A DNA stretch of 64,000 bases from Liopterus haemorrhoidalis (taxonomy: Eukaryota; Arthropoda; Insecta; Coleoptera; Dytiscidae). The stretch spans positions 244,428,654 to 244,492,653 of the forward strand of contig OZ020611.1 of assembly GCA_963971575.1 (NCBI GenBank), in the 5' to 3' direction. Below the pieces are notes generated by a model. That model was given only the letters and a program-made list of their open reading frames with translations, was not told where the DNA came from and did not search any database. Shown piece after piece: positions 10,516-22,060 of this stretch; the stretch's first letter is position 1, and every line of letters begins with the position of its first letter. The position numbers and the translations under genes are program-made.

Positions 10516-12233
10516 TTTTACCAATCATCTTCCATGATGGACACACTAAATTCTATGACATGAATGACAATCCAGGACTATTACCTATAAAATTAGGAAA
10601 GACACAGAACAAAATCGACCAATGGACTTTTATACTGAATTATGACTTGACAAACCTTATCACAGAATATACCACCTTACAAAAATCCTTTGGACGAATT
10701 AAACGCGCTATCCTAAGAGAAAACAGTTATGAAAAAGAATTTAGAAATTCATATAAAATTGTAGAAGTTTTTGAAAAGAAAATTCAAAATCAAATATATC
10801 AATTAATTCCAAATATTAGTAAAAGATCAAAAAGAGCACTTATAAATGGTTTAGGATCATTAATAAAAACGATCACTGGAAACTTAGATCAAGCTGATGC
10901 CGAAAAATATGATACTATCGTGACAGCGTTAACTAATAATCAAGAGAAAATTAAAAATGTACTAGTAAGTCAAAGTTCTATGATACAGGAATCAATTTCA
11001 AAATTTAATGAAAATGCAAAAAACTTAGAGCACAATCAAATGGTTTTACATGCTAGAATTACCCAATTAGAACGTGTAATTGAGAAGACTAAATTAAATT
11101 TAGTAGGACAGGATCACTATCTCTTGTTGCACATGGTAATATCACAGATATCTAGTTCCTATCAGATTATATATGATGCACTAGAAAAAATTGAAGTAGC
11201 CATTACATTTTCTAAATTGAACACTTTTCACAATTCACTGACAGACCCATCAGATCTACTCATTGAAATTGTAAATGCAGAAAAGCAATTAAGTAATTTA
11301 AAATTTCCTTTTAAACCTGAATTAGAAAATATTCTTTTATTTGAAAAGATATTAGAAATTAAAAGTTACATGAAAAATAATTCAATAATTTTTATATTAG
11401 AAATTCCTATTGTAGAGCCAGATAAGTATGATTACTAACGCCTGTTACCTCTACCCACTCCTTACAATGATTCATTTAAAGCCATAATACCTAGTACCAA
11501 AAACCTCCTAATAAATGAGTTGTACTACGGTTATACAAACGAAGAATGCCTGGAAATCAGCAACGAAAATTATATATGTCACGGACTCCACACAACGAAA
11601 CTTCAAGGCACCATTCCATGCGAAGTCCAGCTGTTAATCCATGAGAAGAACACATCATGCCAAGCTGTATCTATAAAAATCAATGAACCAAAAATTCAAA
11701 AAATCAAAGAAGATCAATGGTTAATAATTGCACCACAAGACACCGTAGCGGTTCAAAAATGTGAAGAAAATCAAGAACATATAACATTAAAAGGCAGCTA
11801 CGTATTCAACGCAGAAGACAAATGCGAAGTAAAAATACAAGAAACGATCATTAGAACATTCAAGAATAAAAATTCAAAATTCGAGAAAATCAGCCTGCCT
11901 AATCAAGACTACATTACGAATTCTGATTTTCCAAAAGAAGCCTTACTAAAATATGAGCCTACAAAATTAAACACTTTGAATTTGGAAGAATTAAATCAAA
12001 TTCAAAAGAAGTTAGAACAGCAGAAGGAAGAAATCAATCAAATCAATAATCCAAGAGTCCAGTACCAGAAGATCAGCATCTACACCATTCTCATCTACGT
12101 CATCCTGATCATTTCCATTTCAACATCAGTAGTACTACACCTGATGAAGATAAGACGTAAGAAGAAAATCGAAACCGTGCCGATTCCAATGCAGAGGTCA
12201 TCGAACATTGTCTGCCCCAATGTTCTCAAGTAA
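10511..12233 (+). pseudogene. env: Envelope (env) gene broken by one stop codon
   Basis: Membrane fusion glycoprotein of an insect endogenous retrovirus, spliced from the leader exon at 5127-5146. Features: a furin-type RSKR site (10824-10835), immediately followed by a glycine- and alanine-containing fusion-peptide-like stretch, long heptad-like helices, a cysteine-bearing ectodomain (11550-11850), a C-terminal membrane segment (about 12080-12140) and a basic tail with KIRRKKK. The frame is interrupted by a single TAA (11436-11438) and continues open in the same frame to 12233. Everything else in the provirus looks fresh, so this is either a new nonsense mutation or a sequencing error. A truncated product of about 300 residues would lack the anchor. 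Confidence 0.88.
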
Positions 12234-12242
12234 CGGCGGAGG

Positions 12243-12477
12243 AGTTATGTGTAACGAAACGCTGACCATGACGTCACGTGTGACCAACACCCGTCAGCAT
12301 CTTTTTTCCTTATAAATGTGAATGAAAACTGAGACAAATGCTTTTTGTATAATTTTATCTTTTGTTAAAACATGTTAGTTTAAATTAGATTCAAATAAGA
12401 ATTGTAACTGTTTTTGAAGTGTGTTAAATAAAATAAAACTTTTTAAAAAGATCTAATCGAATCTCAGTCAGTTATTT
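12243..12477 (+). repeat. 3' LTR
   Basis: This is the second copy of the 235-bp LTR; it appears identical to 4639-4873 by eye. A short purine-rich tract (GGCGGAGG, 12235-12242) directly precedes it and is the likely plus-strand primer. AATAAA in the LTR provides polyadenylation. Confidence 0.95.
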
Positions 12478-13158
12478 CTCGTTATCATTGTTACTGATAT
12501 GTTTTACTTAACTAATTTTGTTGTAAGACTGATCGACTTCCTCTGTTACTGTTACTTCAGCAGTAACAGTTGGTTCTAATCATTTAAACCATCATCATTT
12601 AAAACTTCTTAATTGCACTTCTCTTCTTGCATGTTTGAAAAGAAGACATTTTACACAGCTAACTCCATGCAACTCAGAAGGTCTCTCTTCTGACCTTAGG
12701 TAGTTAATATTTTCACTTACCTCCTTGTTGTGGGGAAGCCAGCAGGGGGACTCCATTGTCCGGCTCAGCGGCCCGTGGGGTGGAAGCGACAGGCCCTGGA
12801 ACACAACACACTCAGTATCAGGCCCATTCATTGCGGGACATCAGCCCAAGTTATCGGCCCCATGTACGACACTCACCCATCTCAATCTGCTCTCCTCTGT
12901 TCTGTTGAGACTCCATTTCAATTCTGATAACACTACGTTGATAACAAACTTAAGATAAAGATGTTAAGTCGCACATCGACGGAATCGCCCGAAATTGAAC
13001 GATGTTAGAAAAACGGTATTCTGAAACGTCGCTATGTTAACGTTCGTCGATGTGAAATAACATTTTAGTTGTAACCGCTAGCAAATAGCTCGACGGAATT
13101 GAGATTAGAGTGGTGTTAAATTTTATTTTGAACAAATTTTCAACTAAAATCGTTAAAA
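12478..13158. other. Flank between provirus and Harbinger gene
   Basis: Begins with the right CTCG target duplication (12478-12481). A moderately GC-rich piece at 12725-12900 has overlapping short ORFs in several frames and none resembles a known protein. Nothing else is supported. Confidence 0.5.
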
Positions 13159-16100
13159 ATGAACCATGAAATTATTGCATTGTACGCATACTTGCTTGAT
13201 GAAGAATATTATCGAAGGTAAGTACTTTAAGTAATACATTTAAATACCAAGAATAGGTTATGTTAATAATTTTGTTTTTGTTTACTTAGGAATTACATGC
13301 GTGTAGAACGAAGGATATTGCGCGATTCCCAAGATCCATTTCATATTCCAGATGATCTATTTATGAATTATTATCGTTTAAGTAAAGATATTGTTAGGGA
13401 TATCACACGAAAATTGGAACCTCATGCAAGGATCCCTGGAAATACTAGGGCTATTCCGTTTGTATTAAAGGTAATATAAGTATTTGAAACTAATAAATAT
13501 AATAAAATAAAACATATGCAAAAATCAAAAATGTGTTCATTTAAAGGTGATAACTACGCTGAGTTTCATTGGAAATGGTTCGTACCAGCTACCCATCGGG
13601 AACTCTGCATGGGCTAATTTTAGTCAAAGTGCGGTCAGCAGAGCCATTACTGAAGTATGTCACCTGATTATAACACACTATATGCCAGACATAGTAAAAT
13701 TTCCAAGTACTTTACAAGCAAAAAATGATGTGAAGAGAGGGTCAGTATTATATAGAAAATAATATTTGCTGTTATTTCATTACAAGCTTTTATTTTGTAG
13801 GTTCAATAACAAGTGGAGAATGCCTGGAATCATTGGGGCAATCGATGGCACTCATGTGGAAATAATTTCCCCGCCATCTACTGATTTAGATAACCCCCCA
13901 TTTACATTTTTAAATAGGAAAGGGAGACATTCTATTAATGTAATGCTTGTGAGTATTAAACAGCTAGTTATATAATTATACTAGCTGAAAACCCGTGCTT
14001 CGCTACGGTATATTGATGGTCTCATTGGCATAAAATCCGCAGTTTGTTTTTAAACTTGTGTATTGGTAACCTTTGTAACAAAAAATCTAGTCGATATCTC
14101 ATCTGTCCTAAGAGATATTGAGGAATCCGGGAAAAAACATTTTACTCCTTTTCACCAGAGGTGTCGAACTTGAAAAAATCCTTTCTTAGTGGGTTCTTAC
14201 GTCATACTGAAATATGTACTCTCCGAATTTTTTATTTCTAACAAAAAAATACCAATTTACCCTTTAGGAGTGAAAGGTAACTGTCAAAACTCATATATGC
14301 CAAAATGGAATGTTATAACTCAACAACCGCTGGAAATACAAAGGTTCTATAATTCACCCCGAATGCAGATTCACCCCTTTAGGGGTTGATTAAGATAAAA
14401 TCCTGAAATTCATTTTTCGGCATTTGTACGGGTAATCTTTATAAGCAAAAACCAAGTCTATATCTTATTGATCCTAGAAGATATTAAGGCATACTTGAAA
14501 TCACAATTCCCTCTTTTCACCCTTTAGGGGTGATATTTGTTAAAGGTAAAAAACTGTTAAAACCATTTCGAGACATTTTAAAAAAACACCTACGTGCCAA
14601 AAAGAAACGTTATAACTCAACAAACACAGGAAATACGACGCGATGTATAATCTACCCTGTTTGTAGAATCATTTTAGGGGTTGATTAGGACGAAATCCTG
14701 AAATAAGTTTTTCGGCATTTGTATGGATAATTTTTGTAAGCAAACACCAAGTCGATATCTTATTGGTCCTAAAAGAATTACGGAATTACTGAAATCACAT
14801 TTTACCCCTTTTTACCTTTAAGGGGTGAAATTAAGAAAATGTCAAAATCATTTAAAGATATTAAAAAAAAAAAACTTAGATATTAAGGAATCCTTGAAAT
14901 CACAATTCATCCCTTTTCACCCTTTAGGGGGTAATTTTAAAAAAATGTCAAAACTATTTCGAGATATTTTAAAAAGATACCTAAGTGCCAAAAAGTAATG
15001 TTGCAACTAAACGAACACAGGAAATACGACAGGATGTATAATTCATCCCGATTGTTGATCCAACCCTTAAGGGGTTGATTAGGACAAAATCCAAAAATTG
15101 GTTTTTCGGTACTTGCATGGGTAGTTTTTGTAAGCAAAAACCAAGTCGATATCTTATTGGTGTTAAAAAATATTAAACAATACTTGAAATCAGGAGGACA
15201 TCCTAAGCAAAAAGTGTAAGCAAAAAGCAAGTCGATATCTTATTGGTCCTAAGAGATATTAAGGAATCCTTGAAATCACAATTCACCCCTTTTCACCCTT
15301 TAGGGGTTAAATTTAAAAAAGTTGTCAAAACCATTTCGAGATATTTTAAAATGACGCCTATGTGCCAAAAAGAAACCTTATATCTCAATAAACACAGGGA
15401 ATACGACGGGCTGTATAATTCACCCCGATTGTAGATCCATCCTTTAGGGGTTGATTAGGACAAAATCCTGAAATATATTTTTCGGTATTTGTATAGGTAA
15501 TCTTTGTCAGCAAAAAGCAAGCCAATATCTTATTGGCCCTAAGAGATTTAAGGAATCCTTGAAATCACAATTCACCCCTTTTCACCATTTAGGGGTGAAA
15601 TTTAAAAAAACTATCAAAACCTTTTCGAGATGTTTTAAAAAGACACCTATGTGCTAAAAAGTAATGTTGCAACTTAACGTACACAGAAAATACGACGGAA
15701 TGTATAACTCACCCCGATTGTAGATCCACCCCTTTAGGGGTTGATTAGGACAAATTCCTGAAATACGTTTTTCGGTAATTGTATGGATAATCTTTGCAAG
15801 CAAACAGTAAGTCTATATCTTATTGGTCCTAAGAGATATTAAGGAATCCTTGAAATCACAATTCACCCCTTTTCAACCCTTAGGGATGGAATTTTAAAAA
15901 ACTGTCAAACCCATTTCGAGATATTTTAAAAAGACACCTATGTGCCAAAAAGTAATGCTGCAACTAATGAACACAGGAAATACGACGGGATGTATAATTC
16001 ACCCCGATTGTAGATCCACCCCTTTAGGGGTTGATTAGGACAAAATCCTGAAATTGGTGATTCGGTATTTGTATGGGTAATCTTTGTAAGCAAAAAGCAA

Positions 16101-17482
16101 GTCGATATCTTATTGGTCCTAAGAGATATTAAAGAATCCTTAAAATCATAATTCACCCCTTTTCACCCTGTAGGGGTGAAATTTTAAAAAACTACCAAAA
16201 CCTTTTCCAGATATTTTAAAAATACTCCTATGTGCTAAAAAGTAATGTTGCAACTAAACGAACACAGGAAATACGACGGAACGTATAACTCACCCCGATT
16301 GTAGATCCACCCCTTTAGGGGTTGATTAGGAAAAATTCCTGAAATAAGTTTTTCGGTAATTGTATGGATCATCTTTGCAAGCAAACAGTAAGTCGATATC
16401 TTATTGATCCTAAAAGATATTAAGGAATCCTTGAAATCACAATTCACCCCTTTTCAACCCTTAGGGATGGAATTTTAAAAAACTGTCAAACCCATTTCGA
16501 GATATTTTAAAAAGACACCTATGTGCCAAAAAGTAATGTTGCAACTAAACGAACACAGGAATTACGACGGGATGTATAATTCACCCCGATTGTAGATTGC
16601 ACCCTTTAGGGGTTGATTAGGACAAAATCCTGAAATTGGTGATTCGGTATTTGTATGGGTAATCTTTGTAAGCAAAAAGCAAGTCGATATCTTATTGGTC
16701 CTAAGAGATATTAAAGAATCCTTAAAATCACAATTCACCCCTTTTCACCCTTTAGGGGTGAAATTTCAAAAAACTGTCAATACCATTTCGAGATATTTTA
16801 AAAAGACACCTATGTGCCAAAAAGTAATCTTGCAACTAAACGAACACAGGAAATACAACGGGATGTATAATCCACCCCGATTGTAGGTTCACCCCTTTAG
16901 GGGTTGATTAGGGCAAAATCCCGAAATTGGTTTTTCGGCATTTGTATGGGTAATACTTGTAAGCCAAAACTAAGTCGATATCCCATCGGCCCTAAGAGAT
17001 ATTAAGGAATTCGTGAAATCACATTTCACCCCTTTTCATCCCTTAGGAGTGGAATTTCGAAAAATCCCTTCTTAGTGGGTGCTTACGTCATGAAGGGAAT
17101 ATACTCTCCGAATTTCAAGTTTCTAGGCCCAGGGGTTCGGGCTGGGCGGTGATGAGTGGTCAGTCAGTCAGTCAGTCAGTCAGGACACTGCCTTTTATAT
17201 ATATAGATAATTAACAATAATCTGAAGATTTCAGACTCGGACTGCAGAATTTTAGCAGTTAATGCTCGCTACCCAGGATCCGTGCATGATTCTGCTATTT
17301 GGCAGATGAGCGGCATAAAAAATCATTTACGTAATGAATATGAAAATGGTGACAGAAATTCATATTTAATAGGTTAGTTTGAATACATTGCAGTACAATT
17401 AATTTTATATTGAAAACTAAATAATTTATTTATTTTTGTATCAGGTGATAGTGGGTACCCATTGGAACCATGGTTAGAGTGA
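13159..17482 (+). CDS. HARBI1/PIF-Harbinger type transposase gene, six exons, 3' truncated
   Basis: Exons, all with GT-AG introns in consistent phase: 13159-13217, 13290-13470, 13547-13740, 13801-13948, 17228-17372 and 17445-17482. The product starts MNHEIIALYAYLL and has the family blocks PDDLFMNYYRL, SAVSRAI, then GAIDGTHV (first catalytic D), AVNARYPGSVHDSAIW (second D) and GDSGYPLEPWL. It then hits TGA at 17480, just before an unrelated DNA transposon starting at 17492, so the last catalytic acidic region and C-terminus are missing. Intron 4 contains a whole Helitron; without it the intron would be about 52 nt. Probably an inactive transposon copy, though the intact introns make a domesticated HARBI1-like gene worth excluding. 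Confidence 0.85.
13981..17207 (-). mobile_element. Non-autonomous Helitron 1 carrying a satellite array
   Basis: On the minus strand it begins TCTATATATATAAAAGGC (17207 inward) after a host A and ends CTAG (13984-13981) before a host T, exactly the A^TC...CTAG^T Helitron rule with no target duplication. The 3' hairpin is CCGTAGCGAAGCACGG (complement of 13993-14008), 8 nt from CTAG. Near the 5' end are GACT repeats (17160-17182). The interior is a 290-bp tandem array. No Rep/helicase ORF is present, so movement must depend on an autonomous partner. It sits in intron 4 of the Harbinger gene. Confidence 0.9.
14380..17000. repeat. 290-bp satellite array inside Helitron 1
   Basis: The marker TTGATTAGG recurs at about 14681, 15074, 15451, 15741, 16031, 16322, 16612 and 16903, a period of 290-291 bp in the right-hand part. 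Each monomer contains short palindromes such as CCCCTTTAGGGG and a second fold around TTCACCCCTTTTCACCC. Left-hand units are more diverged and partly deleted. ORFs across the array are by-products of the repeat. Confidence 0.95.
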
Positions 17483-17491
17483 ATTCAAATT

Positions 17492-18736
17492 GTAAAGAGC
17501 CAGTCTATTGCCTTGCGCAGTAAACCAAAATTCGTCCAGACGAGTCCAACTGCATATTGGAGGGGTGTATTTAAGTGATATTCTGTTTCATAGACGATAG
17601 ACGCATCATAGACGTACGTCTAACGCTGTTGTATGACATTTGTTAGTGTGTGATAATTTCTTATAATTCAGAAGTTTCTAGCTGTTGATTAGAAATAGCT
17701 TTTAAGAAAAGTTATTACTGTTTACTAATTGATTAATCTTTAAGGTAAATATAGTTTCTATAATAAATAAAAGTTAGATTAAAATGTTAGGTTATATAAC
17801 CACAATCTAATTTTTTCGTTTTTTGTTACATTATAGTTACTTATTGTTTCATGGAACATGGAAAGCGAACCATCCAAAACTTTTGGTAAGAAGGGAAAGG
17901 TGATTCACAGCCAGGCTCGTGAAATTATAGCCAACGTATTAGACTTCATGCGAGGTGAAGCTGAAAATGGTTCTCCGACCATCCCGCTGTCAAATTTTAA
18001 GGAAAGACTGCTTGCAGCTACTAAAATATCAGAAGCTACTTATAAAAGAATTATAAAAGAAAAGAAGCAAGTTGATTCCGGTAAGAAACCTTCATTCTCT
18101 TCCCCGAAGAAAGCAAAGCGCAGTTCTACGAAAAGTGATTTACGATGAAGAATCTAATGAAGAATCTGATGGAGTATATCCCCTTGATCCTGTTTAGAAA
18201 ACTTTCATATTTATAGTTTTTGCATATTTTTATTTTTTATTGTAGCTGCTATTAATTTTGTAAATAACACATTCTATTTTCCTTGTATTTTATGATACTT
18301 TTTTCTTACATTTATACATTTTATGAATATGTTTATAATATTATTTTGATATATTATTTGTAATATTATTTGGATTATTTTAATAAATTAAAGCAGGTTT
18401 TTTAAATTTTGTTCTATAATTTTCAATTAACCCAGGATTTTTCTCATAAACGTCCTAAGAAAATTATAAAGTAAGTATTATATTAATTAATAATATTAAT
18501 TTAATATTATAAATATACATGTTAATTGTAATTATAAATATACATACATTAAATATAAAGTAAATAATTTATGTTGAAATTATTTAAGTCATATACGACT
18601 TTTCATGAAGGTAAAATGTATTTTTTCTATAAAATAAATAGTGTCTCAATACGCCTTATAAATTTACAATGCATAATTGCCACGCCAATGTATTGTCAAG
18701 GTTGCGCATGATGACGTCAGAGCAGTGGCTCTTTAC
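17492..18736. mobile_element. DNA transposon with short TIRs, nested in the Harbinger gene
   Basis: The ends are inverted: GTAAAGAGCCA (17492-17502) and TGGCTCTTTAC (18726-18736). The triplet ATT flanks both sides (17489-17491 and 18737-18739) and may be the target duplication, though three bases can match by chance. It carries one small ORF (17858-18148) and no catalytic domain, so it looks like an internally deleted, non-autonomous copy. It replaced the 3' end of the Harbinger transposase gene. Confidence 0.65.
17858..18148 (+). CDS. Helix-turn-helix N-terminal part of an arthropod transposon protein
   Basis: 96 residues. The segment HSQAREIIANVLDFMRGEA, then PLSNFKERLLAATKISEATY, then KRIIKE, resembles the N-terminal DNA-binding region seen in arthropod IS630-like DDE transposase proteins (family knowledge, recalled without a search). 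The C-terminal third is rich in K and S. Directly after the stop another frame reads an acidic tail ending GVYPLDPV before a stop at 18199, suggesting that a frameshift and a deletion removed the catalytic domain between the DNA-binding part and the tail. It lies inside the TIR element 17492-18736. Probably not a working transposase; a DNA-binding repressor-like fragment is possible. Confidence 0.5.
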   Translation: MESEPSKTFGKKGKVIHSQAREIIANVLDFMRGEAENGSPTIPLSNFKERLLAATKISEATYKRIIKEKKQVDSGKKPSFSSPKKAKRSSTKSDLR

Positions 18737-18739
18737 ATT

Positions 18740-19600
18740 TTGAAACATCTCTACCGGCTGCTCGTTTTCGAACATCCTGGTTACTTTATTTCGAATTTTC
18801 TCATCACGGATTCTGCTTTGTTGATTTAATGTTTGATGAGGTTCTTATTGAGCCTTGTTCATAACGGGGCATATTGGTGGGTTGCGTTCAGATGGTCTAC
18901 TAGAAGCTGGATAAATATTTGCTGGGCACACGCTGTTCCTGAATCGCTAGTTATCAAGATTGAATCCACCTGGAGAGTGTGAATGTTGTTCGCTTTATCT
19001 GCTGGCGATTTCCCGGGGACAGAGGCGTCTGTTGGACAGTACCTTCAGAGACATGCCACTGCTTCCTGGCCTTGTGATAGCGCTTCTCCACTGAGGGAAA
19101 GCGGAACATTTGTTCCTGACTGGAGAGCAATCTGCAGTTCACTGATCGAGGAAGGACTAGCTCTGTATGAGGGCAACTGGAAGATGTGGAATGTTACTGA
19201 TATTTAGGAAGCTCTTTCTCCCTACTCCCCGCTGGACAACAGGGTCTGAGCAGCCAGTGTCTCTTGATACTGTAATCTTCTTCTTCTTCTTTTTCCCTAG
19301 CTTATCCCATGTCATATGGGGTCGCTGTTGCTTATCATTCTTCTCCATTCATTTCTGTCTTTCCATTCGTCTCCCTGTAAATCTTTGCTGGAGAAGTCAG
19401 CCATGAGGCATTCGTTCCATTTTGTTGATACTGTAATATGAAAAAAAAATTAAATTAAATTTCTTTGCCGATATTAAAAAAAATAATCAGCTGTGGCCAC
19501 CACAGGACCGACCACCATCATAGAGTAATTGTATCAAATACATTCTAGCAGCAGAGTAGAAATAACTTGGCCTAATATTTTCTAACAAAAAAGTTGAAAA
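18740..19600. other. Unassigned stretch with a GC-richer island
   Basis: At 18983-19207 the + frame reads a 74-residue open frame beginning MLFALSAGDFPGTEASVGQ, of richer composition than its flanks; I recognise no family. The minus strand also has an open frame over it (18954-19142). It could be an exon or a TE relic. The rest is AT-rich and a CTTCTT-type low-complexity tract lies near 19280. Confidence 0.3.
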
Positions 19601-19616
19601 GTTTAAAAGTTAAAGT

Positions 19617-19850
19617 ATGAAAAAATTTAGATTTTTTTTAGAAAAATTTGAGAAAAACTTTTATTTAAAAAAAAAATTTCAAATAAAAGTTGTTAGTTAT
19701 TGCTTTTATAGCAACTTTTGTTCAATAAATTTTTTCGAAATATTTTTCAGTTTTCAAATTCGCAAAAATCTTAAAATCGACACGAGTAAACTCTCATTTT
19801 TAGTCAGCCGATTTTTACCAAAAGTTGATGAACTCGTGCCATTGATGGCA
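19617..19850 (+). repeat. Interspersed repeat, copy A of a LINE/SINE-type tail family
   Basis: About 200 bp here match 47750-47960: both have AGCAACTTTTGTTCAATAAA or its variant, then TTTTTTCGAAATATTTTTC, then CGCAAAAATCTTAAAATC and ACACGAGTAAACTC. The family is unidentified. An ORF across it is not supported as a gene. Confidence 0.75.
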
Positions 19851-19869
19851 GAAGCTTAAATATGAATAA

Positions 19870-20228
19870 ATATATAGGTATTTTCTTGGACACATATATG
19901 TGTCGCAACCTGTAGAAGATAAGGAGAAAAATTTTATCCGTTAACTTAAAAAATTTTAATATGTTTCAAATTTTATAATTTTAACTCTGATTTTTATAAT
20001 ATCTTTGCAAGCTTTGAGAATGGTTCAGATAGAACCGAAACTAGTTAGCAAGTAAATAAATCTTTTTAAATATTTGACTAAATTTGCTTTTAATTATCGA
20101 CCGAAACCCAAGAAAATACCTATATATTTATCTATAAAATACGGTCAAGAATTCTTTTATTCAACTTAAATATGAAGTTTCATAAAAATCATTTCAGCCG
20201 AATTTGTTCTACACGTGTACACAGTTAG
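19870..20228. other. AT-rich, no gene seen
   Basis: Only low-complexity AT-rich sequence. The motif CCTATATATTTAT near 20120 and its inverse near 19870 hint at a small inverted repeat, not pursued. Confidence 0.4.
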
Positions 20229-21000
20229 TGTGCAGTTACATTGGATGCGGAAACGTGCGACTTTTTGAACGCACGAGAACTGTCAACAAAACAAACATAC
20301 GAAGTTAAATGAGCATGGTTACAGTACATGCATACTTGCGTGCGGTAACTTGCGTCGACGCACAAACATGTTTGTTTTTTGATGCGTCCAGCAGGCCAAA
20401 AATATGAGATTTGATCCAAAGATTTTTTTTCCAAAATTAGAAGAAGAATAGAATTGTTAATATGCTGCTGCATAACAATGGAGATTTTTTATTTCGTTAT
20501 TTATCTGTTAAATTATTTATTTTGTTTTCTTAATTTCTTTGAAGTCCTACAGAAACAAATAGGTTTGTTTCTGTCCGAAAAAATCAACAAAAAATTAATT
20601 TCTGTCAGCCATTTTTTTTTTTTTTTTCGAGATTCACGTAAAAATAATTATTCATCCAGATGAAAAAGTACTTCGGACAGTAATTTTTGTTTTTTTATTC
20701 TACACAATTTGTGTCATACACGTTTTTGCTGTTAACAATAATGGAGATGTTTCAAGATAACCCCGTAACTCCCCAAATATTCATCTAAAAATGCATAGAA
20801 CAAAAATAATTGGTTTTATTACTATAAATAATGTTGTTTTTGCTGTTCAGTAACAGATATTTAAAATAAAATAGTTAAATTTGAATGAAACCGCACGCAA
20901 GTCGCACGTATGTACTGAAACCAGCCATCCGCGGATCAGGACAAGAACGTTCAGTGTAAACGCTCGTTACCGCACGCACGGATACAGTGTAACCCTAGCC
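20229..21000. mobile_element. Candidate MITE with degenerate inverted ends
   Basis: The left end reads AGTTACATTGGATGCGG and the right end, inverted, GGTTACACTGTATCCGTG; both continue into CGTGCG-rich segments, and ACTTGCGTGCGG-like strings also occur in opposite orientations inside (near 20335 and 20890). No transposase is visible and no clear target duplication was found. Confidence 0.4.
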
Positions 21001-21002
21001 TT

Positions 21003-21035
<33 letters not shown>

Positions 21036-21200
21036 GACGGACAGACAGACCGACAGACATACCGACAGACATCATGCTAAAAATAGTCAAAACGTTATGT
21101 AGGGAGCTCAATTCGTGGAGATCCATCGAAATCTCGAAATGTATGATCACAATACCTCCCTTATATATGCTGGCGGTCGGTAAAAAAAATAATAATATTA
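21003..21200 (+). repeat. GACAGACA/GACGGACG microsatellite and retroposon-type tail
   Basis: A (GACA)/(GACG) tract at 21003-21070 is followed by CACAATACCTCCCTTATATA (21149-21168), then GGCGGTCGG and an A-rich run. A similar 3' end, CAATACTTGCCCCTTATATA with a following GGTCGGGCAAG, closes copy B at 48160-48190. The folded end looks like the 3' terminus of a non-LTR retroposon family. Confidence 0.55.
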
Positions 21201-22060
21201 ACAAATAATTATTTTAACAAACATTTTATCTTAACAAATAATTTATATTACGTAACAAATTAATCAATTAATTAAACTTATTTTTGTTTATTTATTATTT
21301 GTTTAATTTTAATTTTCCGCACATCGGCCACTATTTTAGTACTTTTTAGGAAATTATGTTGGATTTATGTAATGTAAACATTGCATATATTTCAATGTAA
21401 CCAGGTGTAATAGTTATTCCATAAGAAGTGATGGAATGAAATACACGCAAAATGCATAAGAAGATAAGTGCTCTAGAATAACATCCCAACTCTTGTGTTA
21501 AATTATTAACTTTCTGTCAAAATTGGTTTTAGAATTGGTAAATTCTAGTATAGTGATCGTGGAGAAAATCAGTTGATTGGTTTGTCGAGAAACCTGAGGA
21601 AATAATATCAGATCCGAAGACAGTGAAGGCTGAGTTTTCAATAATTGGGGCAACCAATGAGAGAATTAAAAATAAAATAGATTTATTATGTGGAAGCCCT
21701 GAAAGCGATAAAGATTAAATAATCGTTCAGTGGTTATTTTATTTATTTAAAATCATATTCCTTGAACAAAAATACTACATTGTAACAAATTGTGATAAAT
21801 GTAACACTGTATTATAAACAAAACAAGTAATAAGAAACACTTTTATAAGCAATACAAATAATGGGAAGACTTGTAGTTTTCAATTCCGTTGTTTTCTATC
21901 TGTCAAAACTGTTCCCACTGTCCTTTGTCTCGGCCCCGGACGACCCCCCGTGGTTTAGGTTCATTCAGTCTTGTATGAGGTTTAGTTTATTTTGTTATAT
22001 TTTTATATTTACATATATATTAAATAAAAGTAGAATAGTATTTAACGTCCAATTTTGAAT
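21201..22060. other. AT-rich stretch, no gene supported
   Basis: No ORF with recognisable motifs. A piece at 21585-21715 reads as a short protein-like segment ending LLCGSPESDKD, possibly an eroded TE tail. Confidence 0.4.

Larger units (their letters stand above)
4639..12477 (+). mobile_element. Near-complete errantivirus-like (gypsy class) LTR provirus
   Basis: Two 235-bp LTRs (4639-4873 and 12243-12477) frame gag, pol and env. The 4-bp target duplication CTCG lies at 4635-4638 and 12478-12481. Reading the LTRs against each other I find no difference, so the insertion is very recent. LTRs begin AGTTA, the primer site looks tRNA-Ser-like, gag lacks a zinc knuckle, pol is expressed by -1 frameshift and env is read from a spliced message: together this is the errantivirus plan (17.6/297/gypsy of Drosophila). 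The only clear defect is a stop in env. Gag and pol frames are open throughout, so the copy may still encode working enzymes. Confidence 0.95.

Noticed and set aside
10560..10562. ATG at 10560 as the env start
   Set aside because: The env frame is open upstream to the acceptor, and starting here would drop the hydrophobic leader; a spliced start fits better.
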